Source: Pseudomonas orientalis (GTDB taxonomy: Bacteria; Pseudomonadota; Gammaproteobacteria; Pseudomonadales; Pseudomonadaceae). From it: a stretch of DNA of 64,000 bases. The stretch covers positions 124,001 through 188,000 of the forward strand of contig NZ_JYLM01000006.1 of NCBI RefSeq assembly GCF_001439815.1, read 5' to 3'. Positions 24,748 through 35,906 of the stretch are shown here, piece by piece (position 1 is the stretch's first letter; every line of letters starts with the position of its first letter). The position numbers and the translations under genes are program-made. The notes beneath the pieces are model-generated. The model was not told the origin of the DNA. It was given only the letters and a program-made list of their open reading frames with translations, and did not search any database.

Positions 24748-26005
24748 CCGCCCGTCCCAGGATCAATTGCAACAACCCTGCCAGCAGCAATGCCGGCAGG
24801 GTCGCGCCGATGTCCGGATAGAGGTGCGCCAACAGGTGGTAAGTGCCGATGCCGCCCAGCCACGCCGCCAGCGCGGGCCAATGCAGCAGGGTCACCGCGC
24901 CCTGGCGCCGACGGCGCAGGAGAAAGTGATCCACCAGTACCACGCCGAACAGCGGCGCAAACACCGAACCGATCAGCAACAGGAAGTTCTGGTATTGCGC
25001 CAGGGGCGCCAGGCAGGCAATCACGGTGCAGATCACACCGATGGCCAATGCCAGGTGCTCGACTTTCAAACCCAGCAGCATCCCGCTCGACACCGCCGCC
25101 GAGTGAATATCGGCAAAGGCGTTTTCCGACTCGTCCAACAGGATCAGCAGCAGCGGAATACCCAGGCCGGCGCCGGCCAGGGCCAGCAGCAGCGCGTTCA
25201 CCTCCCCGCTGGGCGCAAACGCCAAGGTGTAGGCCACGCCCAGGCTCATCAGCCAGACATTACCGATAAAGAACCCCAGCGCAGTGCCGCCGAACACGCT
25301 TTTCGCGCGCTTGCCAAAGCGTGAGTAGTCGGCGATCAGCGGCAGCCACGACAGCGGCATCGCGATGGCAATGTCGAAGCCCACCGCAAACGGCATCGAG
25401 CCGTCACCGGGCTGGGCCCACAATGCGGCAAGGTCGGCCTTGGCGAACAGGTTCCAGGTCAGCCACAGACAGGCCGCGAGCAGCAACCAGATACCCCATC
25501 TGCGCAGGATTTGCCGCACGAAGGTCAACGGGCCGCTCACCGCCAGCAAGGTGGCAAGGCCACCGAAAAATACGGTCCATAACAAGGGACTGGCCAACAG
25601 GCTGCCCTCACTGAACGCGCGCGTGCCCAACAAGCTGGCGGCATCGCGCATTACGATGATTTCGAACGAACCCCAGCCAATCAACTGCAGCAGGTTCAAC
25701 AGCGCCGGCAGGCTCGCGCCCCGCGTACCGAGGCTGAGCTTGAGCGCGGCCATGGCCGACAGCCCGGTGTCGCTGCCGAACACGCCGACGGCGGCCAGCA
25801 ACAGCACGCCCACCAGGGTGCCGAGGAAGATGGCCAGCAATGAGCCGGACAAGCCCAGGCCCGGCGCCAGTAAGGCGCCGGTTTGCAGGACCATCAGGCC
25901 GATGCCGAGGGAGAACCACAGGGAGAACAGGTCGCGGGTGCCGAAGACGCGTTTGTCAGGAGGCACCGCGATGTCGGGTGAGTAAGTGCTGGGTTGAATG
26001 CTCAA
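24716..26005 (-). CDS. cytX: NCS1-family permease, probable hydroxymethylpyrimidine transporter CytX
   Basis: 429 residues with about twelve membrane segments, matching the cytosine/purine permease family (LFSLWFSLGIGLMVLQTGALL). CytX members near thiamine genes are predicted to import the HMP pyrimidine precursor of thiamine; thiC lies directly upstream on the same strand, 164 bp away with a REP pair between. The start appears to be a TTG at 26003-26005 with a weak ribosome site, so the exact start is uncertain. Confidence 0.78.
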   Translation of the reverse strand: MSIQPSTYSPDIAVPPDKRVFGTRDLFSLWFSLGIGLMVLQTGALLAPGLGLSGSLLAIFLGTLVGVLLLAAVGVFGSDTGLSAMAALKLSLGTRGASLPALLNLLQLIGWGSFEIIVMRDAASLLGTRAFSEGSLLASPLLWTVFFGGLATLLAVSGPLTFVRQILRRWGIWLLLAACLWLTWNLFAKADLAALWAQPGDGSMPFAVGFDIAIAMPLSWLPLIADYSRFGKRAKSVFGGTALGFFIGNVWLMSLGVAYTLAFAPSGEVNALLLALAGAGLGIPLLLILLDESENAFADIHSAAVSSGMLLGLKVEHLALAIGVICTVIACLAPLAQYQNFLLLIGSVFAPLFGVVLVDHFLLRRRRQGAVTLLHWPALAAWLGGIGTYHLLAHLYPDIGATLPALLLAGLLQLILGRAVSGARASAQA

Positions 26006-26043
26006 GGGTGAAGTCTCTGAGGGGCTTTGTTGTCAGGGAAATT

Positions 26044-26147
26044 GCCATCGGGGGCAAGCCCCCTCCCACACTGGATCCGCGGTGAACACAAACGCTGTGT
26101 CAACCTCAGTCAAAATGTGGGAGGGGGCTTGCCCCCGATGGCGGCGG
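26044..26147. repeat. REP pair between thiC and cytX
   Basis: Two REP palindromes in the opposite relative orientation to most others in the window (26044-26070 and 26116-26147). Confidence 0.88.
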
Positions 26148-26169
26148 TACAGTCACCGCCACCTTCGGA

Positions 26170-28074
<1,905 letters not shown>

Positions 28075-28171
28075 CACGGGCTCTCCAACTTATCCAGGCG
28101 GTGGATTTTTGTCGGAGCGAACCTGTGACGGACGGATGCACTGGAATCAGTGCTGTGCTTGGCGCACGAGG

Positions 28172-28192
28172 GTTGTTCGATTGTCGAACAAC
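28172..28192 (-). promoter_or_regulatory. Hairpin in the thiC leader
   Basis: A perfect nine-base stem GTTGTTCGA/TCGAACAAC with a three-base loop, between the riboswitch and thiC. No T-tract follows on the minus strand, so it is not a standard terminator; it may be part of the expression platform. Confidence 0.5.
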
Positions 28193-28237
28193 ATCCCGGA
28201 CGAAGCACAAGAGGACTCGCCGGGTGACGAGAAATCT

Positions 28238-28323
28238 TGTTCCCTACGCAGGCGCTAACCTGATCAGGTTCAACGGGATCCGGTATTTACCGATCTCAGC
28301 CTTCCAACAAGGCACCCCGACAA
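28238..28323 (-). promoter_or_regulatory. TPP riboswitch (THI element) upstream of thiC
   Basis: Read on the minus strand, the conserved pieces appear in order: GGGGTGCC, CTGAGATCGG, ACCCG-like junction, then GAACCTGATCAGGTTAGC and GCGTAGGGAA. This is the classic TPP aptamer. It lies about 165 bp before the thiC start and accounts for much of the 450 bp gene-free gap at 28075-28524. Confidence 0.96.
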
Positions 28324-28479
28324 GAACCTGGCCAGTCTAGACCATGGCGTGGGCAAATTGCCAATGGCGCTGTAGTCAGGATGATAAATGGCGTAATTAC
28401 AGGATTGTTGTGCCGAAGCCCGGCCACTACACTCCTGAGCTGCCTCAAGGCTTGACGCTCCCGTTTCGTCACCGTAGCC

Positions 28480-28510
28480 TTGGACGATAAATTATCATCG
28501 TAATATTTAT
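28480..28510 (+). promoter_or_regulatory. Possible promoter/operator of tolC
   Basis: An AT-rich stretch 20-45 bp upstream of tolC with the palindrome GATAA-A-TTATC next to TTGGAC and TAATAT. Spacing between these boxes is 15 bp, short of ideal, so this is a weak prediction. Confidence 0.3.
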
Positions 28511-28524
28511 TCAGGGATCGCCTC

Positions 28525-29964
28525 ATGCTGCGCAAACTTTCACTGGCAATTGCCGTGTCTTGTGCGACCAATGGAATGGTCTGGGCAGCTGAAGCGCCCT
28601 TGTCCGCCAACACCGACCTGGTCAGCGTCTATCAGGAAGCGGCGAGCAACAACGCCGACCTGGCCGCTGCCCGCGCGCAATATGGCGCGCAGAAAGAAGT
28701 GGTGCCCCAGGCGCGCGCAGGCTTGCTGCCGAACCTCTCGGCCGGTGCCGACAGTAACAACGTGCGCACCCAGATCGACCAGCCCGCCGCCACGGCCAAC
28801 CGCGACGCCCACTCCTGGCGCGCCACCCTGAGCCAGCCGCTGTTCCGCGCTGATCGCTGGTTCCAGCTGCAAGCCGCCGAAGCCGTCAACGAGCAAGCCT
28901 CGCTGCAACTGTCGGCCAGTGAACAGAACCTGATTTTGCAAAGTGCCGAGAGCTACTTCGCCGTGCTGCGCGCCCAGGACAACCTGGCTTCGACCAAAGC
29001 CGAAGAAAATGCCTTCAAACGCCAGCTCGACCAGTCCAATGAGCGCTTCGATGTGGGCCTGTCGGACAAGACCGATGTGCTGCAATCCCAGGCCAGCTAC
29101 GACACCGCGCGGGCCAACCGCATCGTGGCCCAGCGCCAGGTGGACGACGCCTTCGAGGCGCTGATCACCCTGACCAACCGCCAATACAACTCGATCCAGG
29201 GCATCGTCCATACGCTGCCGGTGCTGCCGCCGGCGCCGAACGACGCCAAGGCCTGGGTCGAAACCGCCGGGCGCCAGAACCTCAACCTGCTGGCCAGCAA
29301 TTACGCAGTGACCGCCGCCGAGGAAACCCTCAGGCAGCGCAAGGCCGGCCACTTGCCGACACTCGATGCGGTGGCGCAATACGAAAAAGGCGACAACGAC
29401 GCCCTGGGGTTCAGCAACCCGAATCAGTTGCCTATCCCGTACGGTGGCGATGTGTCGCAACGCACCATCGGCTTGCGGTTGAACATCCCTATCTACAGCG
29501 GCGGCCTCACCAGTTCGCAAGTGCGCGAATCCTATTCGCGCCTCGACCAGTCCGAGCAGCAACGCGAGGGCCTGCGCCGCCAGGTGGTGGAAAATACCCG
29601 CAACCTGCACCGCGCCGTGAACACCGATGTGGAACAGGTGCAAGCGCGCCGCCAGTCGATCATCTCCAACCAGAGCGCGGTGGAAGCCACGGAAATCGGC
29701 TATCAGGTGGGCACGCGCAATATTGTCGACGTGCTGGACGCACAGCGTCAGCTCTACTCGTCGGTGCGCAACTACAACAACAGCCGCTACGACTACATTC
29801 TCGACAACCTGCGCTTGAAGCAGGCTGCGGGCACCTTGAACCCGGGGGACCTACAGGACTTGACGCGCTATTTGAAAGCCGACTACAACCCGGATAAAGA
29901 CTTCCTGCCACCGGACCTGGCCAAGGCCGCCGCCGAGCAGCTCAAGGCCCGCCCGGGTTCTTGA
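28525..29964 (+). CDS. tolC: TolC-family outer membrane efflux channel
   Basis: 479 residues with a signal peptide ending AVSCATNGMVWAA. Two repeats of long helices and short beta strands (NADLAAARAQYGAQ, LRRQVVENTRNLHRAVNTD, NIVDVLDAQRQLYSSVRNY) give the TolC fold. It forms the outer-membrane exit duct for efflux or type I secretion. It stands alone here, without a pump gene beside it, which suggests a general partner. Confidence 0.9.
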   Translation: MLRKLSLAIAVSCATNGMVWAAEAPLSANTDLVSVYQEAASNNADLAAARAQYGAQKEVVPQARAGLLPNLSAGADSNNVRTQIDQPAATANRDAHSWRATLSQPLFRADRWFQLQAAEAVNEQASLQLSASEQNLILQSAESYFAVLRAQDNLASTKAEENAFKRQLDQSNERFDVGLSDKTDVLQSQASYDTARANRIVAQRQVDDAFEALITLTNRQYNSIQGIVHTLPVLPPAPNDAKAWVETAGRQNLNLLASNYAVTAAEETLRQRKAGHLPTLDAVAQYEKGDNDALGFSNPNQLPIPYGGDVSQRTIGLRLNIPIYSGGLTSSQVRESYSRLDQSEQQREGLRRQVVENTRNLHRAVNTDVEQVQARRQSIISNQSAVEATEIGYQVGTRNIVDVLDAQRQLYSSVRNYNNSRYDYILDNLRLKQAAGTLNPGDLQDLTRYLKADYNPDKDFLPPDLAKAAAEQLKARPGS

Positions 29965-29980
29965 AAACACCACAAACCCA

Positions 29981-30070
29981 TGTGGGAGGGGGCTTGCCCC
30001 CGATAGCGGTGTATCAGTCACCCAACAGGTTGGCTGACACACCGCCATCGGGGGCAAGCCCCCTCCCACA
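29981..30070. repeat. REP pair between tolC and waaA
   Basis: Inverted REP palindromes, 90 bp end to end, between convergent genes. Confidence 0.9.
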
Positions 30071-30087
30071 TTCGGATAGGTGTTGGG

Positions 30088-31365
30088 TCAGAGAGCGATC
30101 AATCGTTCCAAACCCGCCAACAAACGCTTAAGCGCGCCCTGATTGGCCTGCATCACTTTCAGTCCCGCCTCTGCCATCCTGCGCGCGTCCCGTGGCAGTT
30201 CGAACAACTGCCGCACCGCTTCAGCCAAACCTTCTGCGTCATCCACTTCGCGCAACGCCCCGGCCTCGCGCATCATCGCGCTGATGTCCAGGAAGTTGAA
30301 CAGGTGCGGCCCCATGATCACCGGCTTGCCCAGCGCCGCCGGTTCCAGCGGGTTATGCCCACCGGTCGGTACCAGACTGCCGCCGACAAAGGCGCTGTCG
30401 GCCAAGGCGTAGAGAAACAGCAACTCGCCCATGGTGTCGCCAAGCAGCACTGAGGTATCGGCATTGACCGCTTCGCCAGTGGAGCGCCGCACCGTGGCAA
30501 AGCCTTGCTGCACGCACCGCTCGAAGGTCGGGCCGAAGCGTTCCTGATGACGCGGCACCAGAATCAGCAGCGCATTGGGATAGCTGTCCAGCAATTGACG
30601 ATGAGCCGCGAGCACGACTGCGTCTTCACCTTCGTGAGTGCTGGCGGCGATCCATACCGGGCGTTCGCTGGCGCCCCATTGTTCGCGCAAGGCGGCGGCG
30701 CGTTCCGGCAGTAGGGGGTCGATGGTCAGGTCAAACTTGATCGAGCCGGTGACTTCAACGGTTTCAGGTCGCGCGCCCAGGCTGCGGAAACGCTCGGCCT
30801 CGGTTTCGGTCTGCACGGCGAACCAGCTCATTTCGGCCAGCATCGGCGCGGTCAGTCTGGCGAAACGCGCATAGCCCTTGGCCGAGCGCGCCGACAATCG
30901 CGCGTTGGCCAGGGTCACCGGAATCCCGCGTTGGGCGCAGGCGTGGATATGGTTAGGCCACAGCTCGGTTTCCATGATCACCGCCAGCTTGGGTTGGACG
31001 CGATCAAGGAAACGCCTGGCGGCGCAGGGCAAGTCGTACGGCAGATAACAATGCTGGACGCGCGGCTCATCGGCAAACAGCGCCTGGATTCGCTCGGAAC
31101 CGGTGGGCGTCATGCAGGTGACGGTCATCGGCAACTGCGGGTAGCGCGCAAGGAGGGCCCGGATCATCGGCGCGGCGGCAATGCTTTCGCCCACCGACAC
31201 CGCATGCACCCAGATGCCGCCGGGCCGCATCACGGGCAAGCCACAGGAAAACCGCTCGCCCACGCGCCTGGCATAGGCCGGCGCCTTGCGCGCGCGCAAC
31301 CACAGACGTAAGGCCACCAACGGCAGCGCCAGGTAAAACAGACAGGTGTAAAGAGTTCTATTCAT
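30088..31365 (-). CDS. waaA: 3-deoxy-D-manno-octulosonic acid (Kdo) transferase
   Basis: 425 residues from the ATG at 31363-31365. WaaA adds Kdo to lipid IVA at the inner membrane face. An N-terminal membrane anchor (TLYTCLFYLALPLVALRLW) is followed by the two-domain GT-B fold with the MHAVSVGE-like HAVSVGES segment, METELWPN containing the catalytic Glu region, and the GGHNPLEPAA sugar-nucleotide site. It converges with tolC. Confidence 0.95.
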   Translation of the reverse strand: MNRTLYTCLFYLALPLVALRLWLRARKAPAYARRVGERFSCGLPVMRPGGIWVHAVSVGESIAAAPMIRALLARYPQLPMTVTCMTPTGSERIQALFADEPRVQHCYLPYDLPCAARRFLDRVQPKLAVIMETELWPNHIHACAQRGIPVTLANARLSARSAKGYARFARLTAPMLAEMSWFAVQTETEAERFRSLGARPETVEVTGSIKFDLTIDPLLPERAAALREQWGASERPVWIAASTHEGEDAVVLAAHRQLLDSYPNALLILVPRHQERFGPTFERCVQQGFATVRRSTGEAVNADTSVLLGDTMGELLFLYALADSAFVGGSLVPTGGHNPLEPAALGKPVIMGPHLFNFLDISAMMREAGALREVDDAEGLAEAVRQLFELPRDARRMAEAGLKVMQANQGALKRLLAGLERLIAL

Positions 31366-31553
31366 GGCGGCGGAGTTTATCGGCTTTTTCAGTCGATCGC
31401 CTGCAAGCACTCGGTAAAACGTTCAGCCAGAAAGCGCGCGACAGGCGCATGACTGAACCTATCTTCAATTCGGATAGGTAATGACTTTACCGCCTCTGTT
31501 GAACCTCTAGAATGCCGACCTTATCAAACCCGCTTCACCTTGAGGATTGCACC

Positions 31554-31889
31554 ATGAACGCCGCCTACTGTTACCTGGCCATCGCCATCTGCTCGGAAGT
31601 GATCGCGACCGTTTCCATGAAAGCCATCAAGGGTTGGAGCACACCTATCCCGCTGCTGCTGGTGATCGTCGGTTATGGCATCGCGTTCTGGATGCTGACC
31701 CTGGTCGTGCGCACCGTGCCGGTTGGCGTGGCTTATGCCGTATGGGCCGGGATGGGCATCGTGATGGTCAGCATTGCCGCGCTGTTCATCTACGGGCAGA
31801 AGCTGGATATCCCGGCCATGCTGGGGATGGGCCTGATTGTGCTGGGCGTGGTGGTGATTCAGCTGTTCTCGAAAACCGCGGGTCACTGA
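31554..31889 (+). CDS. Small multidrug resistance (SMR) family transporter
   Basis: 111 residues and four membrane helices. The membrane glutamate (CSEVIAT) at residue 13 or 14 and YAVWAGMG in helix 3 match EmrE-type proton antiporters. Likely exports cationic compounds. It starts at the ATG 31554, 55 bp before an FAD oxidoreductase gene. Confidence 0.85.
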   Translation: MNAAYCYLAIAICSEVIATVSMKAIKGWSTPIPLLLVIVGYGIAFWMLTLVVRTVPVGVAYAVWAGMGIVMVSIAALFIYGQKLDIPAMLGMGLIVLGVVVIQLFSKTAGH

Positions 31890-31944
31890 CCGCCCCTCAA
31901 CAGCCTGTATACTGCGGCCCTTGTCTTGAACATTGAGGTCGCCG

Positions 31945-33120
31945 ATGCCATCCGTTATTTCCACCGACGTTCTGATTGTCGGCGCCGGGGTTGCCGGCCT
32001 CTGGCTCAATGCGCGCCTGCGCCGCCAGGGGTTTTCCACGGTGCTGGTGGAAAGCGCGACCCTGGGGGGCGGGCAAAGCGTGAAGTCCCAGGGGATCATC
32101 CACGGCGGTGCGAAATACGCCCTGCACGGCGCCCTCACCGGCGCCTCCGAAGCGATTGCCGACATGCCGCGCCGCTGGCGTGAAGCCCTGGCCGGCAATG
32201 GCGAACTGGACCTGTCCGGCGTGCGCCTGCTCTCTGAAGCCCACTACCTGTGGTCCCCCGGCACCCTCGCCGGCAATCTCACCAGCTTTTTCGCCAGCAA
32301 GGCCGTGCGCGGCCGTGTCGATCAGGTCAAGGGCGACGAACTGCCTGCTGCGCTGCAGGATCGTCGCTTCAAGGGCAAGGTCTACCGCCTGGCGGAATTG
32401 GTCGTGGATGTGCCCAGCCTGATCGAACGCCTGGCGGCGCTGGCCGGTGACGGTTTGCTCGCAGGCGAACATATCGAACCGCTGCGCGACGGCGATACCT
32501 TGGTGGGCTTGAAGGTCGACGGTCGCGACATCCGCGCCCAGCGCATCGTATTGAGTGCCGGCGCAGGCACCGCCGATCTGCTTGCGGCCCTGGGTTTGAG
32601 CCAGCCGGCGATGCAAACCCGCCCGCTGCACATGATCCTCGCCAAAGGCCCGGGCCTGAAGCCGCTGTATGCCCACTGCCTGGGCGGCGGCACCAAGCCG
32701 CGCCTGACCATCACCACCCACCCGGCCGCAGACGGCGACTGGGTGTGGTACATCGGCGGCGATATCGCCGAGGCCGACGGCGTGGCCCGCACGCCTCAGG
32801 AACAAATCGCTACCGCGCAGAAAGAACTGGCCCAGTTGCTGCCATGGATCGACATGAGCCAGACCCAGTGGGCCACCCTGCGCGTCAACCGCGCCGAGCC
32901 ACTGCAATCGGGCCTGAGCCGCCCCGACAACGCCTTCCTGGCCGAACAGGGTCGCCTGCTCGTGGGCTGGCCGACCAAGCTGGCCCTGGCGCCGGATTTC
33001 GCCGACCGGGTGATCGACAGCCTGCAACGCGATGGCATCCGCCCAGCCGCCAGCGCCCCCCTGCCCGACCTGCCCAAGCCTGCGATCGGCCAACCCGCTT
33101 GGGAGCACCTGTTGCCATGA
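31945..33120 (+). CDS. FAD-dependent oxidoreductase
   Basis: 391 residues from the ATG at 31945. An N-terminal Rossmann motif DVLIVGAGVAGLWLN binds FAD, and QSVKSQGIIHGGAKYAL resembles the glycerol-3-phosphate dehydrogenase/DAO family. The substrate is unknown. The stop overlaps the start of an aldo/keto reductase by 4 bp (ATGA), so the two probably act together. Confidence 0.8.
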   Translation: MPSVISTDVLIVGAGVAGLWLNARLRRQGFSTVLVESATLGGGQSVKSQGIIHGGAKYALHGALTGASEAIADMPRRWREALAGNGELDLSGVRLLSEAHYLWSPGTLAGNLTSFFASKAVRGRVDQVKGDELPAALQDRRFKGKVYRLAELVVDVPSLIERLAALAGDGLLAGEHIEPLRDGDTLVGLKVDGRDIRAQRIVLSAGAGTADLLAALGLSQPAMQTRPLHMILAKGPGLKPLYAHCLGGGTKPRLTITTHPAADGDWVWYIGGDIAEADGVARTPQEQIATAQKELAQLLPWIDMSQTQWATLRVNRAEPLQSGLSRPDNAFLAEQGRLLVGWPTKLALAPDFADRVIDSLQRDGIRPAASAPLPDLPKPAIGQPAWEHLLP

Positions 33121-33929
33121 GCCTGCCCACCCTGCACGACCTGCATCGCCCCCTGGGCAGCACCGGCCTGCTGGTGTCGCCCCTGGGCCTGGGCACCGTC
33201 AAGCTGGGCCGCGACCAAGGGGTCAAATACCCCAGTGGCTTCCAGATTCCAGATGACGACGAGGCGCGGATGCTGCTGCGCCAGGCGCGTCAGCTGGGCA
33301 TCAACCTGATCGATACCGCACCCGCCTACGGGCGCAGCGAAGAGCGTCTGGGGCCACTGCTGCGTGATCAGCGCAAGGACTGGGTGATCGTCAGCAAGGT
33401 CGGCGAAGAATTCGAGGACGGTGTGTCCTGCCACGATTTCAGCGCCGCCCATACGCGCATGTCGATCGAGCGCAGCCTGAAACGACTTGAAACGGATTTT
33501 ATCGACCTGGTGCTGGTGCACTCCGATGGCAACGACCTGCATATCCTCAACGAGTGCGAGGTTTACCAGACCCTGGCAGCGCTGAAAAAAGAGGGCAAGA
33601 TCCGCGGTTTCGGCTTCTCCGGCAAAACCGTCGACGGCGGTATAAAGGCGCTGGAACAGGGTGATTGCGCCATGGTGACTTACAATCTGAACGAACAGGC
33701 CGAAAAAGCCGTCATTGATTACGCGGCGGCCCATGGCAAGGGCATCCTGGTAAAAAAAGCCCTGGCCAGCGGCCACGTGTGCCTGACGCCTGGAATGGAT
33801 CCAATTCAGGCCAGTTTCACGTTGTTGTTTGCGCAAACGGGCGTCGCCAGTGCTATTGTCGGGACCATCAATCCGCTGCACCTGGCCCATAACGTGGCAA
33901 CCGCTGCCCGGGTCATTCGTCAACTCTGA
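33117..33929 (+). CDS. Aldo/keto reductase
   Basis: 270 residues from the ATG at 33117. The (beta/alpha)8 family motifs are present: LGLGTVKLG, LIDTAPAYGRSEERLG carrying the catalytic Asp and Tyr, VSKVGEEF with the Lys, and VLVHSDGN with the His. Uses NAD(P)H; the substrate is unknown. Coupled to the upstream FAD oxidoreductase. Confidence 0.88.
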   Translation: MSLPTLHDLHRPLGSTGLLVSPLGLGTVKLGRDQGVKYPSGFQIPDDDEARMLLRQARQLGINLIDTAPAYGRSEERLGPLLRDQRKDWVIVSKVGEEFEDGVSCHDFSAAHTRMSIERSLKRLETDFIDLVLVHSDGNDLHILNECEVYQTLAALKKEGKIRGFGFSGKTVDGGIKALEQGDCAMVTYNLNEQAEKAVIDYAAAHGKGILVKKALASGHVCLTPGMDPIQASFTLLFAQTGVASAIVGTINPLHLAHNVATAARVIRQL

Positions 33930-33970
33930 TGCCGCCCACGCGGCCGACCCCGTCGCACAAAGGAGCCGAC

Positions 33971-34939
33971 ATGCCGCGTACGCTCATAAGAAAGAATCCC
34001 AGCAACTTCAAGACACTGCCGCTGCACGTGGAAGCCACTCCCGAAGGCCTGAGCTACCAGAGCGTCGGCATGCCGCTCAACTTCGCCCAGACCCTGCAAC
34101 GACGCAAGCCGGTGGAGGTGCCGGACGCCGAGCGCTTCGCACTGGAACTGGCCAACCTCGGCGTCTCGGTGCGCCTGACACTGCACTGGCAAAACAAGGA
34201 TTACTGGGTGCTGGTGCGCCAGCGTCGCCAGGATCGCGGCGATGTGGTGCTCAAGCTGATCTCCGGCTACGTCCCGGCCCATGAACTGAACCTGCCGCTG
34301 CATACCGCCATTCAGGAAATTGCCGAAGAATGCCTGCTGGAAACCCCTGAGGGCTGGCTCGGCGGGCGCTTCAACGATACCTGGCTGCCGGCGCCCTACT
34401 CCGCCGCGCTGCACTACCGTGAAGCCCTGCCGTTTCGCCTGAGCCCGCTGTCCGGCGCCGCGCGTCCGGTACGCTGTGCGACTACCCAGTTGATCGAGCG
34501 CCCACGGGCCTATGTGCACCTGCCCACGGCGTCACTGCAGCTGATTTACGACTTGCGCCTGGAAGTGCCAAAGGAAGCCAAGTCCCTCAGCCTGTTCCAT
34601 GTGGATGAACGCCTGGAAGGCGACCAACTGGTGGCGCGCCTGGATCGCAAGCGTCCGGATCTGTACCTGATGCCACTCAAGGACGGCGAGCCGCTCGCCG
34701 AGCTGTACACCGTCAGGAAGGACCAGTTGTATCCGGCGAGCACACGGGGTTTGTACCTGGCCGAAAGCTTCGCCCGGCAGGACGGCTGGCTGGTGCGTGA
34801 TGAGCGCATTCGCTGGAAGGACTGGCTCAGGCAGCAAGGCCTGGCAGAACCGGAAAAAGAGTCGAAGCTCAAGCGCTTGACCGGCAAGGCGCAGCAGATG
34901 CTGCGCAAGATCGTACCGAAGAAAAAAGTCAGGGGCTGA
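33971..34939 (+). CDS. Conserved protein of unknown function with a Nudix-like helix
   Basis: 322 residues from the ATG at 33971 with AAAGGAG upstream. I recognise no standard domain. One segment resembles a Nudix box: G, five residues, E, nine residues, then QEIAEECLL (about residues 98-122), compared with G-x5-E-x7-REUxEExGU. Other visible features are a basic C terminus (KLKRLTGKAQQ, KKKVRG) and no membrane segment. I recall homologues being labelled as metal ABC transporter ATPases, but no Walker motifs are visible here. Confidence 0.6.
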   Translation: MPRTLIRKNPSNFKTLPLHVEATPEGLSYQSVGMPLNFAQTLQRRKPVEVPDAERFALELANLGVSVRLTLHWQNKDYWVLVRQRRQDRGDVVLKLISGYVPAHELNLPLHTAIQEIAEECLLETPEGWLGGRFNDTWLPAPYSAALHYREALPFRLSPLSGAARPVRCATTQLIERPRAYVHLPTASLQLIYDLRLEVPKEAKSLSLFHVDERLEGDQLVARLDRKRPDLYLMPLKDGEPLAELYTVRKDQLYPASTRGLYLAESFARQDGWLVRDERIRWKDWLRQQGLAEPEKESKLKRLTGKAQQMLRKIVPKKKVRG

Positions 34940-34970
34940 CGCAAACCTGATATCACTATAGGGGTGCAAC

Positions 34971-35906
34971 TCAGCCCTTGAGCAAGCGCTCCAGACCGAC
35001 CTTCAACGGAGTCGGTTCAGGCAGGGTGAAGCTTGCCAGCAGGCGCCGATTGTCGGCCCGCGAATGGCGGATGTCGCCCAGCCGAGCCGGCCCGTAACTG
35101 ATGACCGGCAACGTGCCTACCACTTGCTCGAGTGCCTGCAGCACCTGCTTGAGCGTGGTGGCGTGGTTCCAACCGACGTTGATTGCCCCGACCGCAACGG
35201 TCGGCAGTTCGATGGCCTGCACCAGGACATCCACCAGATCCTCCACATACATGAAGTCACGGGTTTGCTCGCCATCGCCAAACACGGCAATGGGCAGGCC
35301 CTGCTGTACACGCTCGCTGAAAATGCTGATCACACCGGAATACGGCGATGACGGATCCTGGCGCGGACCGAAGATATTGAAGAAGCGGAAAATGACCGGC
35401 TCCAGGCCATGCTGGCGACGGTAGAAGTCAAAGTAGTGCTCACTGGCCAATTTGTCCGAGGCATAGGGTGTCAGCGGCGCCTTGGTCGTCTCTTCATCAA
35501 TGGAAGCACCCTCGCCATTGTTGCCGTAGACCGCTGCGCTGGAAGCGTAGACCACACGCTTCACGCCGGCCTTGCGCATGGCTTCGCAGAGATTCAAGGT
35601 GCCGATGAAATTGCTCTGGTGCGTGCCGACCGGATCGTCCACGGACGCCTGCACCGATGCCATCGCTGCCAGGTGAACCACCGCCGACGCGCCGCCGACG
35701 ACTTGCGCCAAAAGCGCTGCGTCGGCTACATCGCCCTGCACCAGTTGCAAGCGCGGGTTATCCAACGGCAGGTTGCTGCGCTTGCCGGTAGACAGGTTAT
35801 CCAGCACCCGCACCGAATAGCCCTTGGCGAGCAACGCGTCAACCAAATGCGAACCGATGAAGCCTGCGCCTCCGGTGATCAACACCTCTTTATCAGCGTT
35901 ATTCAT
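34971..35906 (-). CDS. NAD-dependent epimerase/dehydratase (extended SDR family)
   Basis: 311 residues from the ATG at 35904-35906. The nucleotide-binding GGAGFIGSHL, VYASSAAVYGNN and the catalytic YASDK are present, as in GalE-like sugar-nucleotide enzymes. Its start overlaps the hldE end by 8 bp, so a role in a nucleotide sugar for LPS is likely, but the exact substrate cannot be read from the sequence. Confidence 0.82.
   Translation of the reverse strand: MNNADKEVLITGGAGFIGSHLVDALLAKGYSVRVLDNLSTGKRSNLPLDNPRLQLVQGDVADAALLAQVVGGASAVVHLAAMASVQASVDDPVGTHQSNFIGTLNLCEAMRKAGVKRVVYASSAAVYGNNGEGASIDEETTKAPLTPYASDKLASEHYFDFYRRQHGLEPVIFRFFNIFGPRQDPSSPYSGVISIFSERVQQGLPIAVFGDGEQTRDFMYVEDLVDVLVQAIELPTVAVGAINVGWNHATTLKQVLQALEQVVGTLPVISYGPARLGDIRHSRADNRRLLASFTLPEPTPLKVGLERLLKG

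Noticed and set aside
28480..28510. Fur box upstream of tolC
   Set aside because: The GATAA-A-TTATC palindrome resembles one, but the half-sites are one base short of the required register.
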